Shown one piece after another: positions 1 to 6,645 of a DNA stretch of 15,248 nucleotides. Every line of letters starts with the position of its first letter. Within the stretch, counting starts at the first letter, position 1. The stretch comes from an uncultured Collinsella sp. Lineage in GTDB: Bacteria; Actinomycetota; Coriobacteriia; Coriobacteriales; Coriobacteriaceae. The stretch is from contig CABQLK010000045.1 in NCBI GenBank assembly GCA_902465015.1, forward strand, positions 1-15,248, read 5' to 3'. The notes under the pieces were generated by a model that worked only from the letters and a program-made list of their open reading frames with translations, was not told where the DNA came from and ran no database searches. The translations under genes and the position numbers were made by a program.

Positions 1-28
1 TGATTTTGACTTCGGCAAAATCAGTCAA
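1..28 (-). terminator. Hairpin downstream of thiamine pyrophosphokinase gene, possible terminator
   Basis: Positions 1-8 (TGATTTTG) pair perfectly with 16-23 (CAAAATCA) around a loop containing TTCG. A competing 6-bp pairing joins 6-11 (TTGACT) to 23-28 (AGTCAA). The structure lies about 40 bases beyond the stop of the leftward gene at 68-709, where its terminator would be expected. The sequence that would hold the U-run is outside the window, so termination is an inference. It could equally serve a gene entering from the left. Confidence 0.4.
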
Positions 29-67
29 TTAACCCACCGTCCCGATAAAACCCTGATGCGGTAGACC

Positions 68-709
68 TTACTTGTAGAGGTAAGCGATGGCGGTGCCGGT
101 GTGGACTTGGATCTTGGCGGTTGATCTTACGACGTTACTGATGCCGGTGTCGGCTAGCAGGCCTAAGGGGCTATGGTCTAGCTCCCATTCTAGGCCGTGT
201 TCGCTAATCTCTGTGTTGGGAGCGATGGCGATGATGGAGAAGGTTTTGCCCTCGGCACCTTCGATGGTCCAGGTCTCGTTCTGGTGCAGGATTCTGGCCG
301 TCACTTCGTCTTCTTCGATCCAGACGGGGGCGTCCGCATAGCCTGCCAGTAACCCTAACACGGACAGGGCCATGTCCGGGCGGCCGCCGGTGGCGCAGGT
401 TGCTACCACTTCGGCACCCGGCCAGCGATGGCGGACGGAATCGAGCGCCAACGCCAGATCGGTATAGTCCTTGTAGGGGTTGTGGCGTTCCACTTCAAAA
501 TCGGCAGCGGCATCGACCAGAGCGCGTCCCTCATCGCTTACGGTGTCGGCGTCTCCCACGTAGACGTCGCAGCTCAGGCCAGCGACCAACAGGGCGTCCA
601 GGCCGCGGTCTACGGCTACGATGTGGTCGCACTCCCCTGCCAGTTGGCGCAGCAACTCGGGGCTTGCCACCACCGGCGAGCCGCATACCACTAATACTTT
701 GCAAGCCAC
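68..709 (-). CDS. Thiamine pyrophosphokinase (ThiN-like)
   Basis: This 213-residue protein matches the thiamine pyrophosphokinase family, which transfers pyrophosphate from ATP to thiamine to make thiamine diphosphate in the cytoplasm. The family motifs appear in order: VDRG at residues 33-36, VGDAD at 51-55, the KDYTD box at 80-84 and GGRPD at 108-112. The last box normally reads GGRxDH, and here Met113 replaces the His. The length is normal for the bacterial family. The start is GTG, with the purine-rich stretch AGGCGAGG just upstream on the minus strand. It begins 9 bases after the stop of the HAD gene, so the two are almost certainly one transcript read leftwards. The divergent motif could mean altered substrate handling, but the overall pattern makes the family call fairly secure. 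I see no thiamine riboswitch upstream. Confidence 0.85.
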   Translation of the reverse strand: MACKVLVVCGSPVVASPELLRQLAGECDHIVAVDRGLDALLVAGLSCDVYVGDADTVSDEGRALVDAAADFEVERHNPYKDYTDLALALDSVRHRWPGAEVVATCATGGRPDMALSVLGLLAGYADAPVWIEEDEVTARILHQNETWTIEGAEGKTFSIIAIAPNTEISEHGLEWELDHSPLGLLADTGISNVVRSTAKIQVHTGTAIAYLYK

Positions 710-718
710 GGCCCTCGC

Positions 719-1408
719 CTAACCCTCAAACGAAAGCACGCGGGCCAGGTCAAGGTCCTCATAGCTGTCGATAAAGACGTCGCAGTTAGCACGCACCTCG
801 TCGCGCTCCATACGGCCATGCGGGTCATAAATACCCACGCGCTTAAATCCTGCGGCGCCAGAGCTCTTTAGGCCAAAGACCGCGTCCTCAAACACCCAGG
901 GGCGCTCAAACATGCGCCCGTGGCGCTCTTCCAAGCGACGCAACGCCAGCTCGTACACATCGGGGAACTGCTTGGAGCGCCCCGCCTCGCCCGTCGTGGT
1001 AATAAACTCCATGTAGCGATCAAGGCCAGCACTCGCAAGGGCGGACTGCACCAGGTCGGTCGGCGTGGACGTGGCCACGCACATGGCAATACCCGTCGCC
1101 TTCGCCTGCTCCAAAAATGCCAGGAGCCCCTCGCGCGGCGGCACCTTGGAGTACCCATCAATCAAAATCTCGCCCAGCTCGCGATACAGCTCCTCGCCAT
1201 TCGAGCCAACGCCCCAGGTGTCGTGATAGGCCTCGCACTCGTCCTCGAGCGACAAATGCTCAAACTGGGCAAAATCGTCGACCGTTACATCAATGCCATG
1301 ACGGCGCAATAACTCGGTCTGCGCATGGCCCCAGACGGGGGAGCTATTAACCAGTGTTCCGTCGCAATCGAAAATAAAAGCAACACTTGGGGCAGCGATG
1401 TGGTCCAT
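719..1408 (-). CDS. HAD-superfamily hydrolase, phosphatase/beta-phosphoglucomutase-like
   Basis: This 229-residue cytoplasmic protein is a HAD subfamily IA enzyme. Motif I is FDCDGT at residues 13-18, with Asp14 as expected nucleophile and Asp16 as acid/base. Motif II is VATSTP at 111-116, the motif III lysine is Lys146, and motif IV is FEDAVFGLKSSGAAG starting at 173 with Glu174 and Asp175 for magnesium. The helical cap lies between motifs I and II. Such enzymes hydrolyse sugar phosphates, phosphoglycolate or nucleotides, or isomerise beta-glucose-phosphate. The sequence does not reveal the substrate. I chose the ATG at 1408 because GAAAGG precedes it at good spacing. A TTG at 1429 would add seven residues but has no such site. 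It is the first gene of the leftward unit and is divergent from glgB, sharing its control region. A role in sugar-phosphate recycling next to glycogen genes is plausible but unproven. Confidence 0.85.
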   Translation of the reverse strand: MDHIAAPSVAFIFDCDGTLVNSSPVWGHAQTELLRRHGIDVTVDDFAQFEHLSLEDECEAYHDTWGVGSNGEELYRELGEILIDGYSKVPPREGLLAFLEQAKATGIAMCVATSTPTDLVQSALASAGLDRYMEFITTTGEAGRSKQFPDVYELALRRLEERHGRMFERPWVFEDAVFGLKSSGAAGFKRVGIYDPHGRMERDEVRANCDVFIDSYEDLDLARVLSFEG

Positions 1409-1430
1409 AAACGAGCCTTTCGATGTCAAA

Positions 1431-1461
1431 TGGTAAACAACCTGCTAAAAACGTTTTACCA
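1431..1461. promoter_or_regulatory. Putative operator O1 (TGGTAAA half-sites, central CG)
   Basis: TGGTAAAC at 1431 faces TTTTACCA at 1454-1461. The right half also forms an imperfect palindrome centred on CG at 1452-1453, with AAAACGTTTT as its perfect core (1448-1457). A palindrome with a central CG is typical of LacI-family operators. The site lies 23-53 bases upstream of the HAD start codon, where a bound protein would block that transcript. The regulator is not in the window. Confidence 0.5.
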
Positions 1462-1478
1462 AACGTAAGCCTATCAGT

Positions 1479-1507
1479 TTTGAAATCCTAATTGGTAAAG
1501 CTGTCAA
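1479..1507 (-). promoter_or_regulatory. Possible HAD-TPK promoter
   Basis: A perfect TTGACA reads on the minus strand at 1507-1502. At 17-base spacing the -10 position reads TTCAAA (1484-1479), which is a poor match, so this promoter rests on the -35 box and its location upstream of the HAD gene. It overlaps the O2 inverted repeat. Confidence 0.3.
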
Positions 1508-1518
1508 GAGTTTTACCA
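1493..1518. promoter_or_regulatory. Putative operator O2 (inverted repeat TGGTAAA/TTTTACCA)
   Basis: TGGTAAA at 1493-1499 is inverted at 1511-1518 (TTTTACCA) across an 11-base spacer. The right arm covers the proposed -35 box of glgB (1513-1518), and the spacer contains a perfect minus-strand TTGACA (1502-1507). Binding here could therefore shut off both divergent transcripts. The half-site matches those upstream of the GH13-GH77 gene. Confidence 0.5.
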
Positions 1519-1542
1519 TGGCAATTCTGCCAGTGGTATAAA
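1513..1542 (+). promoter_or_regulatory. Putative glgB promoter (extended -10)
   Basis: TGGTATAAA at 1534-1542 is an extended -10 element with hexamer TATAAA at 1537-1542. An 18-base spacer separates it from TTACCA at 1513-1518, which matches the -35 consensus at 4 of 6 positions. Transcription would start near 1549 and give a leader of about 200 bases before glgB. The weak -35 box coincides with an operator arm. Confidence 0.5.
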
Positions 1543-1590
1543 CATGTCGCTTACCGATTAAACGCCCCCGCAAATCCGCTTTCGTCCATA

Positions 1591-1723
1591 AAACTAACGT
1601 ACAGGTGTTATCGTAGTTTCTGCCGAAAGTTCCACCGAGCACGCGAGGTGGAACGAATCATAGAACTATCGCCGTCCCTTCGATTCGTGCAGCCTTGGAC
1701 CTTTCGCATCTAGTCACCAAGGC
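1591..1723 (+). promoter_or_regulatory. Structured glgB leader with four inverted repeats
   Basis: Four hairpins can be drawn in succession. AAACTA (1591-1596) plus CG (1598-1599) pairs with CGTAGTTT (1612-1619), leaving one bulged A. GTTCCACC (1629-1636) pairs perfectly with GGTGGAAC (1647-1654). ACGAATC (1653-1659) pairs with GATTCGT (1682-1688), sharing two bases with the previous stem. GCCTTGG (1692-1698) pairs with CCAAGGC (1717-1723). No U-run follows, so this is not a simple terminator. I recognise no known riboswitch core. It could be a cis-regulatory RNA or a chance accumulation of stems. Confidence 0.4.
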
Positions 1724-1754
1724 AACACGCTGCCGCGTCATGATGGGATCAAAC

Positions 1755-4016
1755 GTGAGCGATACAAAGCTAAAGCCAGCAACCAAAAAGCCCGCTACCC
1801 GTAAAGCCGCCCCGCATGCACCGGAGCTCACCAAGGACGATGTCTACCTGTTTGGCATCGGCACATGGGAGCGCAGCTGGGAAAAGATGGGCGCGCACCC
1901 CGACACGCAGAACCGTACGCGTGGCTGGCGCTTTTGCGTTTGGGCGCCCGACGTAAAGAGCGTCCACGTCATTGGCGAATTTAACGACTGGGACGAGGAT
2001 GCCAACCCGCTGGTGCCCATGCATACGAGCGCTATCTGGGAAGGCTTTATTCCCGGCGCCGAGCAGGGCCAGCTCTATAAGTACCTTATCGAGACCAACG
2101 AGGGCGAAAAGCTCTACAAGGCCGATCCGTATGCCTTTAAGGCCGAGTGCCCTCCGGGAACGGCCAGCGTACTGTGGACCCTCGATGGCTACAAGTGGAA
2201 CGACGCCGCGTGGCTCAAGCGCCGCGCCAGCCACAACCACATGTCGCAGCCCCTTAACATCTACGAGGTGCATATTGGCTCGTGGAAGCGCCACGGCGAC
2301 GCGCCGCAGGGCGATCCGGACGAGTACGGCAACTACCCCGGCCCCATGGATCCCTTCCCCGCGCAGCGCGGCGAGTTCTATACCTACGACGACCTGTCGG
2401 TGGAGCTCGTGGACTACGTGCGCGACATGGGCTACACGCATATCGAGGTCATGCCGCTCATGGAGCATCCCTTCGACGGCTCCTGGGGCTACCAGACGAC
2501 CGGCTATTACGCCGCCACGTCGCGTTACGGCAACCCACAGCAGCTCATGCACTTTATCGATGCGTGCCACGAGGCGGGCATCGGCGTGATTATGGACTGG
2601 GTGCCCGGCGGTTTTTGCGCCGATTCCCACGGCCTTGCAACCTTTAACGGCCACATGCTGTTTGAACACGAGATTCACCCCAACTGGGGCACGCACAAGT
2701 TTGACTTCGCCCGCGGCGAGGTCCGCTCCTTCCTGGTCTCCAACGTGCTGTACTGGCTCGAGAACTTCCACGTTGACGGCATTCGCATGGACGGCGTGTC
2801 CAGCATGCTGTACCTCAACTTTGGCATCGACGATCCGGGCCAAAAGAAGTTCAACAAGTACGGTACCGAGGAGGACCTGGACGCCAGCGCGTTTATCCGT
2901 CAGGTCAACTGCGCCGTGGAGGCGCACTACCCCGACGTGATGATGATGGCCGAGGAGTCCACCGCGTGGCCGCTCGTGACCTATCCGCCGCAGGACGGCG
3001 GCCTGGGCTTCCACTACAAGTGGGACATGGGCTGGATGAATGACACCCTGCACTATATGCAGACCGATTTTCCGTGGCGCCCCGGCAACCACGGCCTGCT
3101 CACGTTCTCCATCATGTACGCCTTTACCGAGAACTTTATCTGCCCGCTGAGCCACGACGAGGTCGTGCACGGCAAGTGCTCGCTGATCGGCCGCATGCCG
3201 GGCGACTGGTGGCGCCAGTTTGCCGGCCTGCGCACGCTCGCCTTCTACCAGATGACGCACCCCGGTGCCAAGCTCAACTTTATGGGCAACGAGATCGGCC
3301 AGTTTATTGAATGGCGCTACTACGAGTCCATCCAGTGGTTCCTGACCGAGGAGTACGAGACTCACAAGCATCATCAGGCGTTTATAAAGGCGCTCAACCA
3401 CCTGTACACCGCCGAGCCCGCCCTGTACGAACGCGGCTACACCGACGATGGCTTTACCTGGATCGACGCGGACAACTCCAAGCAGTCCATCGTGAGCTTT
3501 GTGCGCCAGGGCGAGGACATCGACGACGACCTGGTGATCCTGATCAACTTTGACCCGGCGAGCTACGAGAGCTTCCGTGTGGGCGTGCCGCGCGAGGGTG
3601 ACTGGGAGGTCATCTTCGATTCCGACCGTCCCGAGTTTGGTGGCAGCGGATACGCCGGTGAGGAACCCTACACCTGCTCGAGCGAGCCCTATCCCTGGAA
3701 CGGGCAGATGGACTCTATCGAGATCAAGGTACCCGGCCTGGCAGGCGTGGTGCTTAAACGCCGCGGTCCCAGTAGCTACAAGCCGCCGGTGGTTGAGGAG
3801 CCCAAGACTGCGCCCAAAAAGCGCACGTCCTCGGTAAAGCCCAAGCCTGCAGCCGCCAAGAAGGCTCCTGCCAAGACAAAGGCCACGACGGCCAAGGCCA
3901 AGACCAAGACCGCCGCAAAGCCCGCTGCTAAGGCCGCAGTCAAGAAGCCGGCTGCCAAAAAGGGCGCTACCAAGGCAAAGTCTGCTTCTGTTAAGCCATC
4001 TGCCAAGGATGCGTAA
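1755..4016 (+). CDS. glgB: 1,4-alpha-glucan branching enzyme GlgB with Lys/Ala-rich tails
   Basis: GlgB cuts alpha-1,4 chains and rejoins them as alpha-1,6 branches during glycogen synthesis. After a basic N-terminal stretch there is one CBM48 module (WRFCVWAPDVKSVHVIGEFN, about residues 58-77), followed by the GH13 barrel. The catalytic triad is visible: Asp346 in GIRMDGVSSM, Glu400 or Glu401 in MAEEST, and Asp468 in LSHDEVVHGK. The all-beta C-terminal domain ends near residue 670. Residues 671-753 are an added low-complexity tail of Lys, Ala, Pro and Thr that is not part of the usual enzyme. The start is uncertain. GTG at 1755 has GGA six bases upstream, ATG at 1740 or 1743 lacks any site, and TTG at 1695 overlaps a leader hairpin. 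It is the first gene of the glycogen series, 94 bases before glgP. The family call is very secure; the exact start is not. Confidence 0.96.
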   Translation: MSDTKLKPATKKPATRKAAPHAPELTKDDVYLFGIGTWERSWEKMGAHPDTQNRTRGWRFCVWAPDVKSVHVIGEFNDWDEDANPLVPMHTSAIWEGFIPGAEQGQLYKYLIETNEGEKLYKADPYAFKAECPPGTASVLWTLDGYKWNDAAWLKRRASHNHMSQPLNIYEVHIGSWKRHGDAPQGDPDEYGNYPGPMDPFPAQRGEFYTYDDLSVELVDYVRDMGYTHIEVMPLMEHPFDGSWGYQTTGYYAATSRYGNPQQLMHFIDACHEAGIGVIMDWVPGGFCADSHGLATFNGHMLFEHEIHPNWGTHKFDFARGEVRSFLVSNVLYWLENFHVDGIRMDGVSSMLYLNFGIDDPGQKKFNKYGTEEDLDASAFIRQVNCAVEAHYPDVMMMAEESTAWPLVTYPPQDGGLGFHYKWDMGWMNDTLHYMQTDFPWRPGNHGLLTFSIMYAFTENFICPLSHDEVVHGKCSLIGRMPGDWWRQFAGLRTLAFYQMTHPGAKLNFMGNEIGQFIEWRYYESIQWFLTEEYETHKHHQAFIKALNHLYTAEPALYERGYTDDGFTWIDADNSKQSIVSFVRQGEDIDDDLVILINFDPASYESFRVGVPREGDWEVIFDSDRPEFGGSGYAGEEPYTCSSEPYPWNGQMDSIEIKVPGLAGVVLKRRGPSSYKPPVVEEPKTAPKKRTSSVKPKPAAAKKAPAKTKATTAKAKTKTAAKPAAKAAVKKPAAKKGATKAKSASVKPSAKDA
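3765..4013 (+). repeat. Low-complexity Lys/Ala/Pro coding tail of glgB
   Basis: This stretch encodes residues 671-753 of GlgB as irregular short repeats such as AAKKAPAKTK, KTAAKPAAK and VKKPAAKK. The composition is histone-H1-like: strongly basic, without hydrophobic core residues, and predicted disordered. It follows directly on the last beta domain and stays in frame to the stop codon. Confidence 0.85.
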
Positions 4017-4024
4017 CAAAGCCG

Positions 4025-4036
4025 TTACAGCTGTAA
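4025..4036. promoter_or_regulatory. Perfect palindrome TTACAGCTGTAA upstream of glgP
   Basis: This 12-base perfect palindrome starts 9 bases after the glgB stop. Its first ten bases recur at 14867-14876 upstream of the fmdB-like gene. A short GC hairpin (CGCCC 4042-4046 with GGGCG 4052-4056) follows. It could be a protein-binding site; no regulator is identified. Confidence 0.3.
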
Positions 4037-4074
4037 TTACGCGCCCCGCGAGGGCGTAGGATACAAGACATAAC

Positions 4075-4109
4075 CGTTCCGGGAGAAACATCCCCGGGGG
4101 AAAGGAACG
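4075..4109 (+). promoter_or_regulatory. Hairpin enclosing the glgP ribosome binding site
   Basis: CGTTCC (4075-4080) pairs with GGAACG (4104-4109), which contains part of the Shine-Dalgarno sequence AAAGGA (4101-4106). Inside, GGGA (4081-4084) pairs with TCCC (4091-4094). If this folds, the ribosome binding site is partly sequestered and glgP translation could be modulated. The stem is modest in strength. Confidence 0.35.
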
Positions 4110-4110
4110 T

Positions 4111-6537
4111 ATGAATAAGATCTTCGACAACAAGCAGGAGTTTACCGAGCTCTATCGTGATGCCGTCATGAGCATTAGCGGCAAGAGCGTCGAGGCCGCC
4201 AGCGACCTCGACCGCTTTAACGCCCTGGCCAAGCTCGTGGCCGAGAAGGCACGCACCGTTGCCACCAAGAGCGACGCCCGTGCCACCGCCGAGGGCAAGA
4301 AGCGCGTGTACTACTTCTCGATCGAGTTTTTGATCGGCCGCCTGCTCGACAACTACCTGCTCAACTTTGGCGTGCGCGACATGGTCGCCGAGGCGCTCGA
4401 CGACATGGGCTTTGACCTGTCTGTCATCGAGAACCAGGAGCCCGATCCGGCGCTGGGCAACGGCGGTCTGGGCCGTCTGGCCGCATGCTTCCTGGATTCC
4501 ATGGCAGCCGAGGGCATCGCCGGCTACGGCAACGGCATGCGCTACCGCTACGGCCTGTTTAAGCAGGAAATCGTTAACGGCAGCCAGGTCGAGGCTACCG
4601 ACGAGTGGCTCACCCACGGCTATCCTTGGGAGGTCCGCCGTCAGGACAAGGCCGTGACCATCAAGTTTGGTGGCCATGTTGAGGGCTTTGAGGAGAACGG
4701 CCGCACATTCTACCGCACGGTGGACACGCAGGATATCCTGGCCGTCCCTTATGACATCCCCGTTGTGGGTTATGCCGGCGAGACCGTCAACAAGCTGCGT
4801 GTCTGGGCCGCCGAGCCGGTCGAGGAGCACTTCGACCTCGAGGCCTTCAACCGCGGCGACTACGCCCTGGCCGATGCCGAGCGCGCCGAGGCCGAGGCCA
4901 TCAGCGCTATCCTCTATCCTAACGACGCCGGCGAGCACGGCCGCCTGCTGCGCCTGAAGCAGGAGTACCTGTTTGTTTCGGCCGGCATCTACAGCCTGCT
5001 CGACACCTTTGAGAAGGAGCACGGCGAGAACTGGGACCTGCTGCCGCAGTTTGTTGCCATCCATACCAACGACACGCACCCCGCCATGTGCGGCCCCGAG
5101 CTCATGCGCATCCTCATCGACGAGAAGAAGCTCGAGTGGGATGACGCCTGGAACATCGTGACGCAGGTCGTGAGCTACACCAACCACACCATCCTGCCCG
5201 AGGCCCTGGAGAAGTGGCCCATCGGTACGTTCTCCAAGCTCCTCCCCCGCGTGTACCAGATCATCGACGAGATCAGCCGTCGTTGGCACGAGTCGTTCGA
5301 CACCACGCAGGAGGGCTGGCAGGAGCGTCTGCGCCAGACCGCCATTCTGTGGGACGGCGAGATTCGCATGGCCAACCTGTCTGTGATCTGCAGCCACAGC
5401 GTCAACGGCGTCGCCAAGATCCACTCCGACATCATCAAGAACATCGTGCTCAAGGACTTCTATGCCCTGACGCCCGAGAAGTTCAACAACAAGACCAACG
5501 GCATCTCGCACCGTCGCTTCTTTGCCGAGGCCAACCCCACCTATGCCAAGCTCGTGACCGAGGCCATTGGCGATGGCTGGCTCAAGGACGCCTTTGAGCT
5601 GGAGAAACTCAAAGAGTTCCAGAACGACACCGAGTTCTTGAAGGCCGTGGGCGCCTCCAAGCGCGCCAACAAGGAGCGCCTGGCCGCCTACGTTAAGGCC
5701 GAGACCGGTCTGGTTATTGACCCCAACACCATCTTCGATGTTCAGGTTAAGCGCTTCCACGCCTACAAGCGCCAGCTTATGAACATCATGAAGGTGATGG
5801 ACATTTACAACCGTCGCATCGCCGATCCCAACTTCCACGTGACGCCGACGACCTTCATCTTTAGCGGCAAGGCTGCCTCGAGCTACACCTTTGCCAAGGA
5901 GACCATCCGCCTCATTAACTCCGTGGCCGACGTCATCAACAACGATGCCCGCGTCAACGAGGTCATGAAGGTCTGCTTTATCCCCAACTTCCGTGTGAGC
6001 AACGCCCAGCTCATCTACCCCGCCGCCGAGATTTCGGAACAGATCTCCACGGCCGGCAAGGAGGCCTCGGGCACGTCCAACATGAAGCTCATGATGAACG
6101 GCGCCATTACGCTGGGCACCCTCGACGGCGCCAACATCGAGATCGCCGACCTGGCCGGCCGCGAGAACGAGGCCATCTTTGGCCTGACCGCTCCCGAGGT
6201 CGAGCAGCTCTGGGCATCCAACAGCTACTTTGCGTGGGATACCCTCAACAACGATCGCGAGCGCCTGGGCCGCGTGATGGACGAGCTCAAGGACAACACG
6301 TTTGCCGGCCTTTCGGGCAACTTCGAGAGCATCTACAACGAGCTCATGAACAACAACGACCCCGACCTGGTCATGGCAGACTTCCGCAGCTACGTGGATG
6401 CATGGGAGAAGCTCACCGGCAGCTACGGCGACCAGGAGACCTGGAACCGCAAGGCTCTGCTCAACACCGCCTCGAGCGGCTGGTTCTCGAGCGACCGCAC
6501 CATTCGCGAGTACCGCGACGAGATCTGGCACGCTTAA
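4111..6537 (+). CDS. glgP: Glycogen/starch/alpha-glucan phosphorylase GlgP
   Basis: GlgP is a GT35 enzyme that uses phosphate to release glucose-1-phosphate from the non-reducing ends of glycogen. Its 808 residues match the normal family length. The N-terminal signature YFSIEFLIGR and the segment ALGNGGLGRLAACFLDSMA are both present. The pyridoxal-phosphate box EASGTSNMK has its lysine at residue 659 and is followed by MMNGAITLGTLDGAN. The ATG has an excellent upstream site (AAAGGA, four-base spacer). It lies between glgB and glgC in the same direction, so degradation is encoded amid biosynthesis. The protein has no low-complexity tail, unlike GlgB and GlgA. I see nothing broken. Allosteric properties cannot be read from the sequence. 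Confidence 0.97.
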   Translation: MNKIFDNKQEFTELYRDAVMSISGKSVEAASDLDRFNALAKLVAEKARTVATKSDARATAEGKKRVYYFSIEFLIGRLLDNYLLNFGVRDMVAEALDDMGFDLSVIENQEPDPALGNGGLGRLAACFLDSMAAEGIAGYGNGMRYRYGLFKQEIVNGSQVEATDEWLTHGYPWEVRRQDKAVTIKFGGHVEGFEENGRTFYRTVDTQDILAVPYDIPVVGYAGETVNKLRVWAAEPVEEHFDLEAFNRGDYALADAERAEAEAISAILYPNDAGEHGRLLRLKQEYLFVSAGIYSLLDTFEKEHGENWDLLPQFVAIHTNDTHPAMCGPELMRILIDEKKLEWDDAWNIVTQVVSYTNHTILPEALEKWPIGTFSKLLPRVYQIIDEISRRWHESFDTTQEGWQERLRQTAILWDGEIRMANLSVICSHSVNGVAKIHSDIIKNIVLKDFYALTPEKFNNKTNGISHRRFFAEANPTYAKLVTEAIGDGWLKDAFELEKLKEFQNDTEFLKAVGASKRANKERLAAYVKAETGLVIDPNTIFDVQVKRFHAYKRQLMNIMKVMDIYNRRIADPNFHVTPTTFIFSGKAASSYTFAKETIRLINSVADVINNDARVNEVMKVCFIPNFRVSNAQLIYPAAEISEQISTAGKEASGTSNMKLMMNGAITLGTLDGANIEIADLAGRENEAIFGLTAPEVEQLWASNSYFAWDTLNNDRERLGRVMDELKDNTFAGLSGNFESIYNELMNNNDPDLVMADFRSYVDAWEKLTGSYGDQETWNRKALLNTASSGWFSSDRTIREYRDEIWHA

Positions 6538-6574
6538 AGGCGCGCGAGCTCCCCTATGCCAGCACGGCATTACT

Positions 6575-6605
6575 CGACGGGCGTGACGTTGCGCCGCGCC
6601 CGTCG
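6575..6605 (+). promoter_or_regulatory. Stable intercistronic hairpin between glgP and glgC
   Basis: CGACGGGCG (6575-6583) pairs perfectly with CGCCCGTCG (6597-6605) around a 13-base loop. No U-run follows, so it is not a classical intrinsic terminator. It could be a barrier to 3' exonucleases protecting the glgB-glgP part of the message, or a processing or pausing element. A smaller stem (TGCC 6557-6560 with GGCA 6566-6569) precedes it. Confidence 0.45.
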
Positions 6606-6645
6606 CTAATGGGTTTAGGAACATCGATGACAGAAGGAGAAATCG

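Larger units (their letters stand above)
1409..1754. other. Divergent control region between HAD gene and glgB
   Basis: This 346-base stretch has no convincing gene and is visibly richer in A+T than its surroundings on the HAD side. The part at 1431-1542 holds four TGGTAAA-type half-sites and putative promoters pointing both ways. The part at 1591-1723 holds four successive inverted repeats in what would be the glgB leader. Short open frames cross it on both strands, but they have no ribosome binding site or recognisable product. Confidence 0.75.

Noticed and set aside
1445..1713. Short frames on both strands in the HAD/glgB spacer (65 and 73 codons)
   Set aside because: No ribosome binding site or recognisable product, and the sequence is better explained by operators, promoters and leader stems.
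1591..1723. Known riboswitch (thiamine diphosphate or cyclic dinucleotide type) before glgB
   Set aside because: I could not find the conserved core sequences of those classes, only stems, so it is reported just as a structured leader.
1770..4133. Open reading frame of about 787 codons on the minus strand, antisense to glgB
   Set aside because: It mirrors glgB codon bias, has no family motif and overlaps a complete enzyme with an intact catalytic triad.
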